Assembly (NCBI GenBank): GCA_937910905.1
Contig: CALEPV010000002.1
Location: forward strand, 1 to 40,482
Direction of reading: 5' to 3'
DNA length: 40,482 nt
Origin: an uncultured Prevotellaceae bacterium
Lineage (GTDB): Bacteria; Bacteroidota; Bacteroidia; Bacteroidales; Bacteroidaceae
Shown one piece after another: positions 7,260 to 15,240 of this stretch. Within the stretch, counting starts at the first letter, position 1. The number at the start of each line of letters is the position of its first letter. The notes beneath the pieces are model-generated. The model saw only the letters and a list, made by a program, of their open reading frames with translations. It was not told where the DNA came from and made no database searches. The position numbers and the translations under genes are program-made.

Positions 7260-8294
7260 ATGCTATTTACCGCCCAGCAGATTGCCGATTTTGTAGGAGG
7301 CAAAGTTGAAGGCAACCCGGAAGCAAGCGTAGGCACCTTTGCAAAGATTGAAGAAGGAACCGAGGGGGCCATTTCATTCTACTACGACCCCAAATACGAG
7401 CCTTATATCTACCAGACAGCCTCATCGGTGATACTGGTGCCAGCCGATTTCATACCGACCCAACCCGTAAAGCCCACACTGGTGAAGGTACAGAACCCAC
7501 GCGAGGCCATTGCCCGCCTGCTGGCCATGTACGAAAGCATGAAGCCGCGTCACAAGGGCATCAGTGACAAGGCATACGTTTCTGCCAGCGCCAAGATAGG
7601 CGAAGATGTATATATTGCTCCTTTCGCCTTCATTGGCGAGAACGTTGTGATTGGCGACAACACCGAAATTTATTCCAATGTGAGCATCGGCGACAACGCC
7701 ACAGTGGGTAGCGACTGCATAATCTATTCTAATGCCTGTGTATACCACGACTGTCGCATAGGCAACCGCTGCATCCTGCATTCTGGTTCTGTAATCGGTG
7801 CCGACGGATTCGGCTTCACGCCGACGCCTGAGGGCTACGAGAAGATTCCACAGATTGGCATAGCAGTGCTGGAGGACGATGTTGAGATTGGTGCCAATGC
7901 ATGTGTCGACCGTGCCGTAATGGGAGAGACAGTAATACGCCGAGGCGTCAAGATTGACAATCTGGTACAGATTGGACACAATGTAGAGGTGGACAGCCAT
8001 ACCGTACTCTGCGCACAGGTGGGCATTGCTGGTTCGACCAAGGTAGGACAGTGGTGCACGCTGACCGGACAGGTAGGCGTGGCCGGACATGTCACCATAG
8101 CCGACCACACAACAGCCGGAGCACAATCGGGCATAGCAGGCAGCGTACGCAAACCTGGCCAGACTCTGCTTGGCTCACCAGCCATAGATGCCAAGCAGTT
8201 CGCACGCGCCAGTGTTGCATTCAAGAACGGAGCCGCAACGATGCAGCAACTGCACGAGCTGCAGAAGATTGTTAACGAGCTAAGTGATGGTTAA
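7260..8294 (+). CDS. lpxD: UDP-3-O-acylglucosamine N-acyltransferase
   Basis: Third enzyme of lipid A synthesis; it transfers an acyl chain from acyl-ACP to the 2-amino group of UDP-3-O-acyl-glucosamine. The 344-aa protein has the N-terminal uridine-binding region (residues 1 to about 100) followed by a left-handed beta-helix of hexapeptide repeats (for example VVIGDN, VSIGDN). The catalytic His is H240 in QIGHNVEVDSH. The C-terminal helix includes MQQLHELQKIVNEL. The start is ATG 7260; an in-frame extension to 7146 crosses the -7 box and is rejected. The last residues (SDG) and the stop codon lie inside the terminal repeat of a MITE-like element, so the native C-terminus has been replaced. 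Confidence 0.96.
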   Translation: MLFTAQQIADFVGGKVEGNPEASVGTFAKIEEGTEGAISFYYDPKYEPYIYQTASSVILVPADFIPTQPVKPTLVKVQNPREAIARLLAMYESMKPRHKGISDKAYVSASAKIGEDVYIAPFAFIGENVVIGDNTEIYSNVSIGDNATVGSDCIIYSNACVYHDCRIGNRCILHSGSVIGADGFGFTPTPEGYEKIPQIGIAVLEDDVEIGANACVDRAVMGETVIRRGVKIDNLVQIGHNVEVDSHTVLCAQVGIAGSTKVGQWCTLTGQVGVAGHVTIADHTTAGAQSGIAGSVRKPGQTLLGSPAIDAKQFARASVAFKNGAATMQQLHELQKIVNELSDG

Positions 8295-8456
8295 AAAATA
8301 ACTTGGTACGATTTTATAGGAAGGTATTAGCACTCATCTTTTTGGCTTCTTTGCCTCCACTCATCAGTCACGTAGCCCGCTACGCTCCTTCTTCGTGAAG
8401 ACAAATAAGCTCAAAAATATGAGTCAAATCGTCCCAAGTTATTATTTAACCATCAC
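8284..8456. mobile_element. 173-bp MITE-like element, copy A
   Basis: Terminal inverted repeats of about 31 bp (GTGATGGTTAAA... and its complement) match with only two mismatches. Both ends are flanked by TAA, consistent with a 3-bp target duplication. It is too short to encode a transposase. The centre holds a small palindrome (CGTAGCCCGCTACG) in a longer imperfect dyad, so the RNA could fold as a long hairpin. It fills almost the whole gap between lpxD and lpxC-fabZ. A second copy lies at 14808-14980 in the opposite orientation. Confidence 0.88.
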
Positions 8457-8492
8457 TAAAGAAGAATAACGAATAACACACAATAGAATATC

Positions 8493-9878
8493 ATGCTAAA
8501 GCAAAAGACACTCGGAGGCAGCTTCACGCTTCACGGAAAAGGACTGCACACAGGTCTGGCACTCACCGTGACCTTCAATCCAGCTCCCGAAAACTATGGA
8601 TACAAGATACAACGAATCGACCTGCCTGGGGAGCCTGTCATTGAAGCTGTGGCCGAGAACGTGATAGAAACCACACGTGGCACTGTGCTGGCCAAGGGCG
8701 ATGCACGCTGCAGTACAGTGGAACATGCACTCGCTGCTCTGTATGCGCTGGGCGTTGACAACTGTCTGCTTCAGGTCACAGGACCAGAGGTGCCTATACT
8801 CGACGGTTCAGCAGAACTGTATGTAGAGAACATACAGCGTGTGGGCATCGTAGAGCAAAACGCGCCTAAGGACTGGTACATCATCCACAAGAAGATTGAG
8901 GTGCGCGACGACAAGACAGGGTCTGTCATAACCATACTGCCTGACGAACAGTTCAGCATCACGGCGATGATCAGCTTCGACTCGAAGGTGCTCAGCAGTC
9001 AGTTCGCCACCATTGACGATGTATCGAAGTTTGAAAAGGAAATTGCTCCGGCCCGTACATTCTGCTTCGTGCGCGAAGTGGAGATGCTATTGGGTGCTGG
9101 CCTCATCAAAGGTGGAGACCTGAACAACGCCATCGTGATCTACGAGAACGAGAAGACGCAGGAAGACCTCGACCGTCTGGCCGATGCCATAGGTGCGCCC
9201 CACCACGATGCCACTGAGCTCGGATACCTGCAAGCCAAGCCTCTGCTATGGGAGAACGAGCCGGCACGGCACAAGCTGCTCGACATCATCGGCGACATGG
9301 CTCTGATAGGACGCCCCATCAAAGGACGCATCATTGCCACTAAGCCCGGACACACCGTAAACAATAAGTTCGCACGTCTGATGCGCAAGGAGATACGTGC
9401 CCACAAGGTGCAGGCTCCTATCTACGACCCTAACAAGGCACCAGTGATGGACATCAACCGCATACGCCAGTTGCTGCCACACCGCTACCCAATGCTGTTC
9501 GTTGACAAAACCATCGAGATGGATGCCAACAGCATCGTGGCCGTGAAGAACATCACCGGCAATGAGCCTTTCTTCCAAGGCCATTTCCCCACGGAACCGG
9601 TGGTGCCAGGTGTGCTGCTCATCGAGGCTCTGGCCCAGGCTGGCGGTCTGCTTGTACTGAGCAACCTGCCTAACCCCGAGCACTACAGCACCTACTTCCT
9701 GCGCATTGACAATGCCAAGTTCACACAGAAGGTTGTACCTGGCGACACACTCATATTCAAGGCTTCTTTCACCGCACCGTTCCGCCACAGCATAGCGCAG
9801 ATGCACGGCTACGTATTCGTAGGCGAGAATGTGGTAGCTGAAGCAAGCCTTACAGCACAGGTCATTGAGAACAAATAG
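8493..9878 (+). CDS. lpxC-fabZ: Bifunctional LpxC deacetylase / FabZ dehydratase
   Basis: Fused enzyme of 461 aa. The N-terminal LpxC half (about 1-305) is the zinc-dependent deacetylase that commits UDP-3-O-acyl-GlcNAc to lipid A. Predicted zinc ligands are H78 (CSTVEHALAAL), H260 and D264 (RHKLLDIIGD), with a further active-site His at 287 (KPGHTVNN). The C-terminal FabZ half (about 318-461) is the hot-dog-fold 3-hydroxyacyl-ACP dehydratase, with H364 in GHFP and E378 in LLIEALAQAGG. The fusion is known and common in Bacteroidota. It links the two enzymes that compete for the 3-hydroxyacyl supply shared between lipid A and membrane phospholipid. The MITE-like element lies immediately upstream. 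Confidence 0.97.
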   Translation: MLKQKTLGGSFTLHGKGLHTGLALTVTFNPAPENYGYKIQRIDLPGEPVIEAVAENVIETTRGTVLAKGDARCSTVEHALAALYALGVDNCLLQVTGPEVPILDGSAELYVENIQRVGIVEQNAPKDWYIIHKKIEVRDDKTGSVITILPDEQFSITAMISFDSKVLSSQFATIDDVSKFEKEIAPARTFCFVREVEMLLGAGLIKGGDLNNAIVIYENEKTQEDLDRLADAIGAPHHDATELGYLQAKPLLWENEPARHKLLDIIGDMALIGRPIKGRIIATKPGHTVNNKFARLMRKEIRAHKVQAPIYDPNKAPVMDINRIRQLLPHRYPMLFVDKTIEMDANSIVAVKNITGNEPFFQGHFPTEPVVPGVLLIEALAQAGGLLVLSNLPNPEHYSTYFLRIDNAKFTQKVVPGDTLIFKASFTAPFRHSIAQMHGYVFVGENVVAEASLTAQVIENK

Positions 9879-9936
9879 CCACCCGCCTGTTACCCTTTAT
9901 TTATCATTTGTTATTCATCATTTATTAAATATCTGA

Positions 9937-10713
9937 ATGAGCAAGATTAGTCCATTAGCTTATATACATCCCGAAGCCAAGATAGGTGACAACGTGGAGA
10001 TAGGAGCCTTCTGCTACATCGACCGTGGCGTGGAGATTGGCGACAACAATGTGCTGATGAACAGCGTGACCATGCTTTATGGCGCACGTGTTGGTTCCGG
10101 CAACATCTTCTTCCCAGGTGCTGTAATCAGTGCCATACCGCAAGACCTGAAGTTCTGCGGCGAGGACACCGTAGCCATCATCGGCGACAACAATAAGATT
10201 CGCGAGAATGTAACCATCAATCGAGGCACTGCTGCCAAAGGAAAGACCGTCGTGGGTTCAGGAAACCTGCTGATGGAGGGATGTCACGTAGCACACGATG
10301 CCATCGTCGGCAACGACATCATCATCGGCAACAGCACCAAGCTGGCTGGCGAGATTGTCATCGACGACCACGCTATTCTCTCTGCCGGAGTACTGATGCA
10401 CCAGTTCTGCCGTGTGGGAGGATACACGATGGTAGGTGGTGGCACACGCTTCTCACAGAACATCGTGCCCTATAGCATCTGTGCACGCGACCCGGCTGCA
10501 TACTGCGGTCTGAACATAGTGGGACTGCGACGCAGAGGCTTCGAGCGCGAGGCCATCAACACCATACATGAAGCCTACCGCATTATCTTCCAAGGCGGCA
10601 TGGCGCTGGCCGACGCATTGGACACCATACGTCGTGAGATGCCACAGACGCCAGAGATTCAGTACATTCTGGACTTCATCGACGACTCCAAACAGCGCGG
10701 CTTCTGCCGATAG
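9937..10713 (+). CDS. lpxA: Acyl-ACP--UDP-GlcNAc O-acyltransferase
   Basis: First enzyme of lipid A synthesis, adding a 3-hydroxyacyl chain to the 3-OH of UDP-GlcNAc in the cytoplasm. The 258-aa protein is a trimeric left-handed beta-helix type, with hexapeptide repeats from residue 10 to about 180 (EIGAFCYIDR, VEIGDNNV). The catalytic His is H120 in CHVAHDAIVGN. The C-terminal helical domain starts near GLNIVGLRRRGF. It lies 58 nt after lpxC-fabZ, and the next gene starts 4 nt after its stop. Acyl-chain length selectivity cannot be judged safely by eye. Confidence 0.97.
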   Translation: MSKISPLAYIHPEAKIGDNVEIGAFCYIDRGVEIGDNNVLMNSVTMLYGARVGSGNIFFPGAVISAIPQDLKFCGEDTVAIIGDNNKIRENVTINRGTAAKGKTVVGSGNLLMEGCHVAHDAIVGNDIIIGNSTKLAGEIVIDDHAILSAGVLMHQFCRVGGYTMVGGGTRFSQNIVPYSICARDPAAYCGLNIVGLRRRGFEREAINTIHEAYRIIFQGGMALADALDTIRREMPQTPEIQYILDFIDDSKQRGFCR

Positions 10714-10717
10714 GCCT

Positions 10718-11281
10718 ATGCTTCTGACACTCACTGTTGCATCCACCGAGGTGGAGGATTTTGTGGCGGAACTGCAATTGGAGGGACATTCCACCTTTGC
10801 TGAGCTGCACCGACTGATGCACCGTGCCTTCGGTTGGCAACCCAGCCAACCCACGATGTTCTACATCTGCGACCATCGGTGGAGACCAGAGCGTGTAGTT
10901 CCCGAAGTCAGCGAGGAGCATGACACGATGAGCGAAGTGGAACTGGGCGACCTGCTGGAAGACGAAGGACAACGTATGCAGTATATGTTCAACCCCGAAG
11001 AACGCCGCGGCCTGCTTATCGAGGTCTCGGGCGTCTCTTTCGGCAAGCATTTGGACGAGCCACGAGTCAGACGGCAACATGGAACACCTCCACCCTACTC
11101 CATATCCGAGGAAGAGGAGGAAGAGCCACAGGCCACGATGTCAAATGCCGACCTGCTCGCCCAACTCAACGCTCAGGCACTGGGATTGGATGACAACGAA
11201 GAGGACTATGACCCCGAAGACACTGATGACTTCGACAGTAATGAGCTGGACATGGAAGGGTATGAGGTCAGCGAGTACTAG
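10718..11281 (+). CDS. pRiA4b ORF-3-like (PF07929-type) protein
   Basis: A 187-aa protein starting 4 nt after the lpxA stop, so almost certainly translated from the same mRNA. The N-terminal half (to about residue 120) has the pattern of the plasmid pRiA4b ORF-3 / 'IS1096 passenger' family: STFAELHRLMHRAFGW, a MFYICDHRW block, then a LGDLLEDEGQRMQYMF segment. The C-terminal 70 residues are very acidic and low-complexity (EEEEEEPQ, DDNEEDYDPEDTDDFD) and probably disordered. Function is unknown. The family name comes from elements where it was first noted; the setting between lpxA and miaA is an ordinary chromosomal context in Bacteroidota and gives no sign of a transposon here. Confidence 0.75.
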   Translation: MLLTLTVASTEVEDFVAELQLEGHSTFAELHRLMHRAFGWQPSQPTMFYICDHRWRPERVVPEVSEEHDTMSEVELGDLLEDEGQRMQYMFNPEERRGLLIEVSGVSFGKHLDEPRVRRQHGTPPPYSISEEEEEEPQATMSNADLLAQLNAQALGLDDNEEDYDPEDTDDFDSNELDMEGYEVSEY

Positions 11282-11322
11282 CTTCCTCGCGCGCGTGTGC
11301 GCACGTTTATTTACATTAAGGT

Positions 11323-12216
11323 ATGCCTACGCTAGTAGTTCTTACAGGTCCAACGGCTGTTGGCAAGACTGAGACAGCACTGCAGCTGGCAGAACAGCTG
11401 GGTTCTCCTATCATCAATGCCGACAGCCGGCAATTGTATCGCGACCTGCCCATTGGCACGGCCGCTCCTACGGCCGAGCAGCAACAAAGGGTCAAGCACT
11501 ACTTCGTGGGGACACTGGCCATAGACCAGTACTATAGCGCAGCACGCTATGAGCAGGAAGTGATGGAGCTCACAGCACAGCTGTTCAAGACGCACGACAC
11601 GCTGTTGCTCACCGGAGGTGCCATGCTGTACATCGATGCCGTATGCAAAGGCATAGACGACATACCGACCATCGATGACGAAGTGCGACAGCACATACGC
11701 GAGCGGCTGCACAACGAAGGATTGGAGCAACTGAAGAACGAGCTACGCATACTCGATCCCGAATACTATGCACAGGTGGACCTGCACAACACCCAGCGCA
11801 TAGTTCATGCAGTTGAAATTTGCTACCAGACCGGCCGCACATACACCAGCTACCGCACACGAGCCGCAGCACCGCGACCGTTCAGGATAGTGAAAGTGGG
11901 ACTGCTGCGCGAACGCGAAGACCTGTTCAATCGCATCAATCTGCGTGTAGAGCAGATGCTGCACGATGGTCTAATGGATGAAACACGCCGTATGCAGCCT
12001 TACCGTGAGTACAATGCACTCAACACCGTGGGCTACAAGGAGATGTTTCAGGTGTTGGACGGCACATGGACCCTCGACTTTGCGAAAGAGCGGATGAAGA
12101 AGAACACCAGAGTATATGCCAAGAAGCAGATGACGTGGTTCAAGCGTGACAGCAACATGCACTGGCTGCACCCAGACGACCCTGCCATTCTATCAAAGAT
12201 CAGGGAACTAATCTAG
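11323..12216 (+). CDS. miaA: tRNA dimethylallyltransferase
   Basis: Transfers a dimethylallyl group to N6 of A37 in tRNAs reading UNN codons, the first step toward ms2i6A. The P-loop is GPTAVGKT (residues 9-16). The catalytic Asp lies in INADSRQLYRDLPIGTA. GGAMLYIDAVCKG and NTVGYKEMFQ are typical internal blocks. At 297 aa it matches the short Bacteroidota form. The start ATG 11323 follows a 41-nt gap from the acidic ORF, in which only a weak hairpin (CGTG/CACG) is visible, so co-transcription with the lpx genes is likely. Confidence 0.96.
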   Translation: MPTLVVLTGPTAVGKTETALQLAEQLGSPIINADSRQLYRDLPIGTAAPTAEQQQRVKHYFVGTLAIDQYYSAARYEQEVMELTAQLFKTHDTLLLTGGAMLYIDAVCKGIDDIPTIDDEVRQHIRERLHNEGLEQLKNELRILDPEYYAQVDLHNTQRIVHAVEICYQTGRTYTSYRTRAAAPRPFRIVKVGLLREREDLFNRINLRVEQMLHDGLMDETRRMQPYREYNALNTVGYKEMFQVLDGTWTLDFAKERMKKNTRVYAKKQMTWFKRDSNMHWLHPDDPAILSKIRELI

Positions 12217-12218
12217 GG

Positions 12219-12272
12219 CTCCTAAGACCTACAAGACCTATACGGCCCATATGCCCTATAAGCCCCATAAGC
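12219..12272. repeat. Six 9-bp degenerate tandem repeats
   Basis: The gap between miaA and the penicillin-binding protein gene is built from 9-bp units: CTCCTAAGA, CCTACAAGA, CCTATACGG, CCCATATGC, CCTATAAGC, CCCATAAGC, consensus near CCYATAAGM. A pyrimidine-rich tract (CCACCCCCCC) follows directly before the ATG at 12291. Confidence 0.7.
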
Positions 12273-12290
12273 CTTACTCTCCACCCCCCC

Positions 12291-14708
12291 ATGACCCACT
12301 CTCACCGCAAGATTCTCCGCACCATCTACGGCGGCCCATGGTACAAGCGAATAGCTGTTTGGCTCATCACGCTGGTGCTGATGCTGCTGTTGCTGCTACT
12401 GGCCGTAGACAACAACTTGTTCTACCTGTTCGGACGCTCACCAGGCTTCCACCAGATAAACAATCCCGTGACCAACGATGCCAGCGAGATATACAGTTCC
12501 GACAGCGTACTTATTGGGCGCTTCTTCAGTGAGAACCGAACGCCAGTGGAGTACGATGACATCAGCCCTCGCCTCATACGTACCCTGATAGCCACCGAGG
12601 ACGAGCGTTTCTACCACCATCATGGCATCGACGTTGTGGCACTAGGCTCGGCTATAAAGGACATGTTTGGCGGTCACGCGCGCGGTGCCAGCACCATCAC
12701 GCAACAGCTGGCAAAGAACCTGTTCCGTGTGCGCACAGAGTACTCCACAGGTCTGCTGGGCAACATACCAGGCGTGCGCATAGGTGTGATGAAGGCCAAG
12801 GAATGGATTGTGGCCGTAAAGCTGGAGATGACCTACTCCAAAGAGGAGATTCTGACCATGTACCTCAACACCGTAGACTTCGGTTCCAACTCCTTCGGTA
12901 TCAAGACGGCGGCACGCACCTTTTTCGGTACAACGCCCGACAAGCTCAACTACGAGCAGTCTGCCATGCTGGTGGGAATGTTAAAAGCTACGAGTGCATA
13001 CAATCCCCGACGCCACCCTGAGGCTGCGCAGCAACGGCGCAACATCGTGCTGCAGAATCTCTACAACAGCGGTGGTCTCATCATCGACGGCTATCGCGCC
13101 ACAGCTACACAGCTAGACAGTTTGCAAGCCCTACCAATAGAACTCAACAATGCTGCCACTGAAAGCATCTACGACGGACTGGCCGACTACTTCCGCACCC
13201 ACCTGCAAGCGCACATCAATGCGCTGTGCGACCGCGGTCTGATACGCGGGCAGCAACAGCACCGTCTGGACCTGTATGCCGACGGATTGAAGATCTACAC
13301 GTCCATAGACATGCGCCTGCAGCGCTATGCCGAAGCAGCAGTCAGCCAAGAGATGCGCGCCATACAGCAACGGTTCGACGACCACTGGCGCGGCATCACA
13401 CCTTGGCGCGACAGATACGGACGTGAGCTTCCCGGATTCATCGAGCGTATCGCCAAGCAGAGCCCGCACTACAAGCAACTGTCTGAACGCTTCCCCGACC
13501 AGTCCGACAGCATCGACTACTATATGAATCTGCCGCACCGCATGACGCTTTTCTCCTACGACGGTCCCATAGTGCGCGACATCTCCACGATGGACAGCAT
13601 ACGCTACATGGTGAGCTTCATGCATTGCGGATTCATCGCTTTGGAGCCTGACACACGCAGAGTGCGTGCCTGGGTGGGCGACATCAGCTTCGACCATTGG
13701 AAGTACGACAAGGTGACTGCCCGCCGGCAGGCCGGCTCCACATTCAAGCTATTCGTATACACGGAGGCGATGAACAAGGGACTCACACCCTGCGACATTC
13801 GCCTGGACGGGTTCTCCACATATATGGACACTATTCGCGGCGAGCGCACCACGTGGGCGCCACACAATGCCGAAGGCACATTCTCCGGCCGGTACATGAC
13901 CCTCAAGACGGCATTCGCACGCAGCACTAACAGCATAGCAGCCAAGTTGGGCTACGAGGTAGGCATACACGATGTGGCTCGCACGGCACACGCCATGGGC
14001 ATACACTCCCCGTTGGAGGAAGTTCCTGCTCTAAGCCTTGGCGCCAGCGATGTAACCCTCTATGAGTTGGCCAATGCCTACAGCACGGTGATTGACGACG
14101 GCCACTATGCCGACCCGATACTTGTCACACGCATCGAAGACCGCGACGGACGCGTGCTCTACGAGGACGCGCCTCAGCGCAAGAGGGCCATCAGCCACCG
14201 CTCAGCCGTACTCATGCAGCAGATGCTACGCGCCGGTATGCACGGCACATCGGCAGCACTGTGGCGCTATGTGCGGCCCTATGCCACACAGATGGACTTC
14301 GGTGGCAAGACCGGCACCAGCAACAACCACTCCGATGCATGGTTCATAGGCGTTTCACCACATCTGGTTGTTGGTGCATGGGTGGGCGGTGAGTACCGCA
14401 GCATACACTTCCGCACCGGCGAACTGGGCCAGGGCAACCGCACCGCACTACCTATATGCGGACGATTCCTAAAGAGTGTGCTGTCTGACCCGCGCTACGC
14501 TCACTACAAGACACACTTTGCACCGCCAGGGCCCGACATTAACCCGCGCACCTACGAGTGTGCTGCATCACTGCCTCCTGCAGAGCCATCCGACAGCACC
14601 GCCATTGCGACCGATGGAGTCTGCGACAGCGAGAGCCCCAGCAACACGGAAGGCAGCATAGAGTCTGCAGCCACAAGTGAAGAGGCCAGCGGAACAGCTG
14701 AACAATAG
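12291..14708 (+). CDS. Class A penicillin-binding protein (PBP1a-type)
   Basis: Bifunctional peptidoglycan synthase of 805 aa anchored in the inner membrane. A transmembrane helix (about 21-40) is followed by a family 51 glycosyltransferase domain, with catalytic Glu103 in ATEDERFYHHHGID and the second signature GASTITQQLAKNLF. The transpeptidase domain has the three penicillin-binding motifs: STFK (S483), STN (545-547) and KTGT (from K673). The C-terminal tail of about 60 residues is rich in Ser, Ala, Thr and Glu and probably disordered. The gene ends 9 nt before the edge of a mobile element, which therefore now forms its 3' untranslated region. The start ATG follows a C-rich tract with no clear ribosome-binding site. 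Confidence 0.95.
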   Translation: MTHSHRKILRTIYGGPWYKRIAVWLITLVLMLLLLLLAVDNNLFYLFGRSPGFHQINNPVTNDASEIYSSDSVLIGRFFSENRTPVEYDDISPRLIRTLIATEDERFYHHHGIDVVALGSAIKDMFGGHARGASTITQQLAKNLFRVRTEYSTGLLGNIPGVRIGVMKAKEWIVAVKLEMTYSKEEILTMYLNTVDFGSNSFGIKTAARTFFGTTPDKLNYEQSAMLVGMLKATSAYNPRRHPEAAQQRRNIVLQNLYNSGGLIIDGYRATATQLDSLQALPIELNNAATESIYDGLADYFRTHLQAHINALCDRGLIRGQQQHRLDLYADGLKIYTSIDMRLQRYAEAAVSQEMRAIQQRFDDHWRGITPWRDRYGRELPGFIERIAKQSPHYKQLSERFPDQSDSIDYYMNLPHRMTLFSYDGPIVRDISTMDSIRYMVSFMHCGFIALEPDTRRVRAWVGDISFDHWKYDKVTARRQAGSTFKLFVYTEAMNKGLTPCDIRLDGFSTYMDTIRGERTTWAPHNAEGTFSGRYMTLKTAFARSTNSIAAKLGYEVGIHDVARTAHAMGIHSPLEEVPALSLGASDVTLYELANAYSTVIDDGHYADPILVTRIEDRDGRVLYEDAPQRKRAISHRSAVLMQQMLRAGMHGTSAALWRYVRPYATQMDFGGKTGTSNNHSDAWFIGVSPHLVVGAWVGGEYRSIHFRTGELGQGNRTALPICGRFLKSVLSDPRYAHYKTHFAPPGPDINPRTYECAASLPPAEPSDSTAIATDGVCDSESPSNTEGSIESAATSEEASGTAEQ

Positions 14709-14717
14709 CACAGAGGT

Positions 14718-15106
14718 GAGTCCACTTGAAAAAGTCCCGTAGGGACGAAAAGATCACAGGGAGGGGTGGAGCGTCGCGAAACCCCTTCTTGAAAGTCAAG
14801 TAGTTATGTGATGGTTAAATAATAACTTGGGACAATTTGCCTCATATTTTTGAGCTTATTTGTCTTCACGAAGAAGGAGCGTAGCGGGCTACGTGACTGA
14901 TGAGTGGAGGCAAAGAAGCCAAAAAGATGAGTGCTGATACTTTCCTATAAAATCGTCCCAAGTTATTTTTTAACCATCACTATATCAGAACCCCGTAGGG
15001 GTGACAGAGCTGCGCTCGGCTCGAAGAGACTCTTCTTGAAAGGTCAAGCGTCACCCTGCGGGATGCCGAGCGGACACTTCAAGAAAGGACTTTTTCAAGT
15101 GGACTC
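14718..15106. mobile_element. Outer mobile element, interrupted by a MITE
   Basis: Perfect 20-bp inverted repeats, GAGTCCACTTGA... at 14718-14737 and its complement at 15087-15106, are flanked on both sides by AGAGGT (14712-14717 and 15107-15112), a 6-bp (possibly 7-bp) target duplication. Without the inner element and its 3-bp duplication the length is about 213 bp. There is no coding capacity. The interior has short palindromes such as GTCCCGTAGGGAC and ACCCCGTAGGGGT and related CTTCTTGAAA(G)GTCAAG motifs on both sides of the insertion. It occupies most of the 532-bp gap between the PBP gene and the GH43-like gene. Confidence 0.8.
14808..14980. mobile_element. 173-bp MITE-like element, copy B (inverted, nested)
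   Basis: The reverse complement of this copy differs from the 8284-8456 copy at 5 of 173 positions with no gaps. It is flanked by TAT on both sides (14805-14807 and 14981-14983), again a 3-bp duplication. It lies inside the outer element at 14718-15106, so it inserted later. A -7-like box TATTTTTG (14845-14852) points toward the GH43-like gene, but its TTG is only 15 nt away, so promoter activity is speculative. Confidence 0.88.
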
Positions 15107-15198
15107 AGAGGTACAGCTTCGCATTCAGCCACAAGGCTTCAGCTGTTAAAATAGCTTAATAAATAAGTGTGTCACCAAGCCATTCGCCACAACATTGC

Positions 15199-15206
15199 TA
15201 ACTTTA
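15199..15206 (+). promoter_or_regulatory. Possible -7 box for the GH43-like gene
   Basis: TAacTTTA differs from the TAnnTTTG consensus only in the last base and lies 34 nt before the ATG at 15241. The same variant occurs before the FAS1/SusCD operon at 19483-19490, which could mean shared regulation. No clear -33 element is seen. Confidence 0.4.
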
Positions 15207-15240
15207 CACGTCAATACGTACTTTACAACAACAAACTGAT

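Noticed and set aside
10718..11281. Transposon passenger gene
   Set aside because: The family name suggests IS1096, but no inverted repeats, target duplication or transposase are nearby and it sits 4 nt after lpxA.
11287..11310. Possible terminator before miaA
   Set aside because: The stem is only 4 bp (CGTG/CACG) and the T-run is interrupted; read-through is more likely.
14931..15149. 72-codon plus-strand frame between PBP and the GH43-like gene
   Set aside because: It spans the borders of both nested elements and has no family resemblance.
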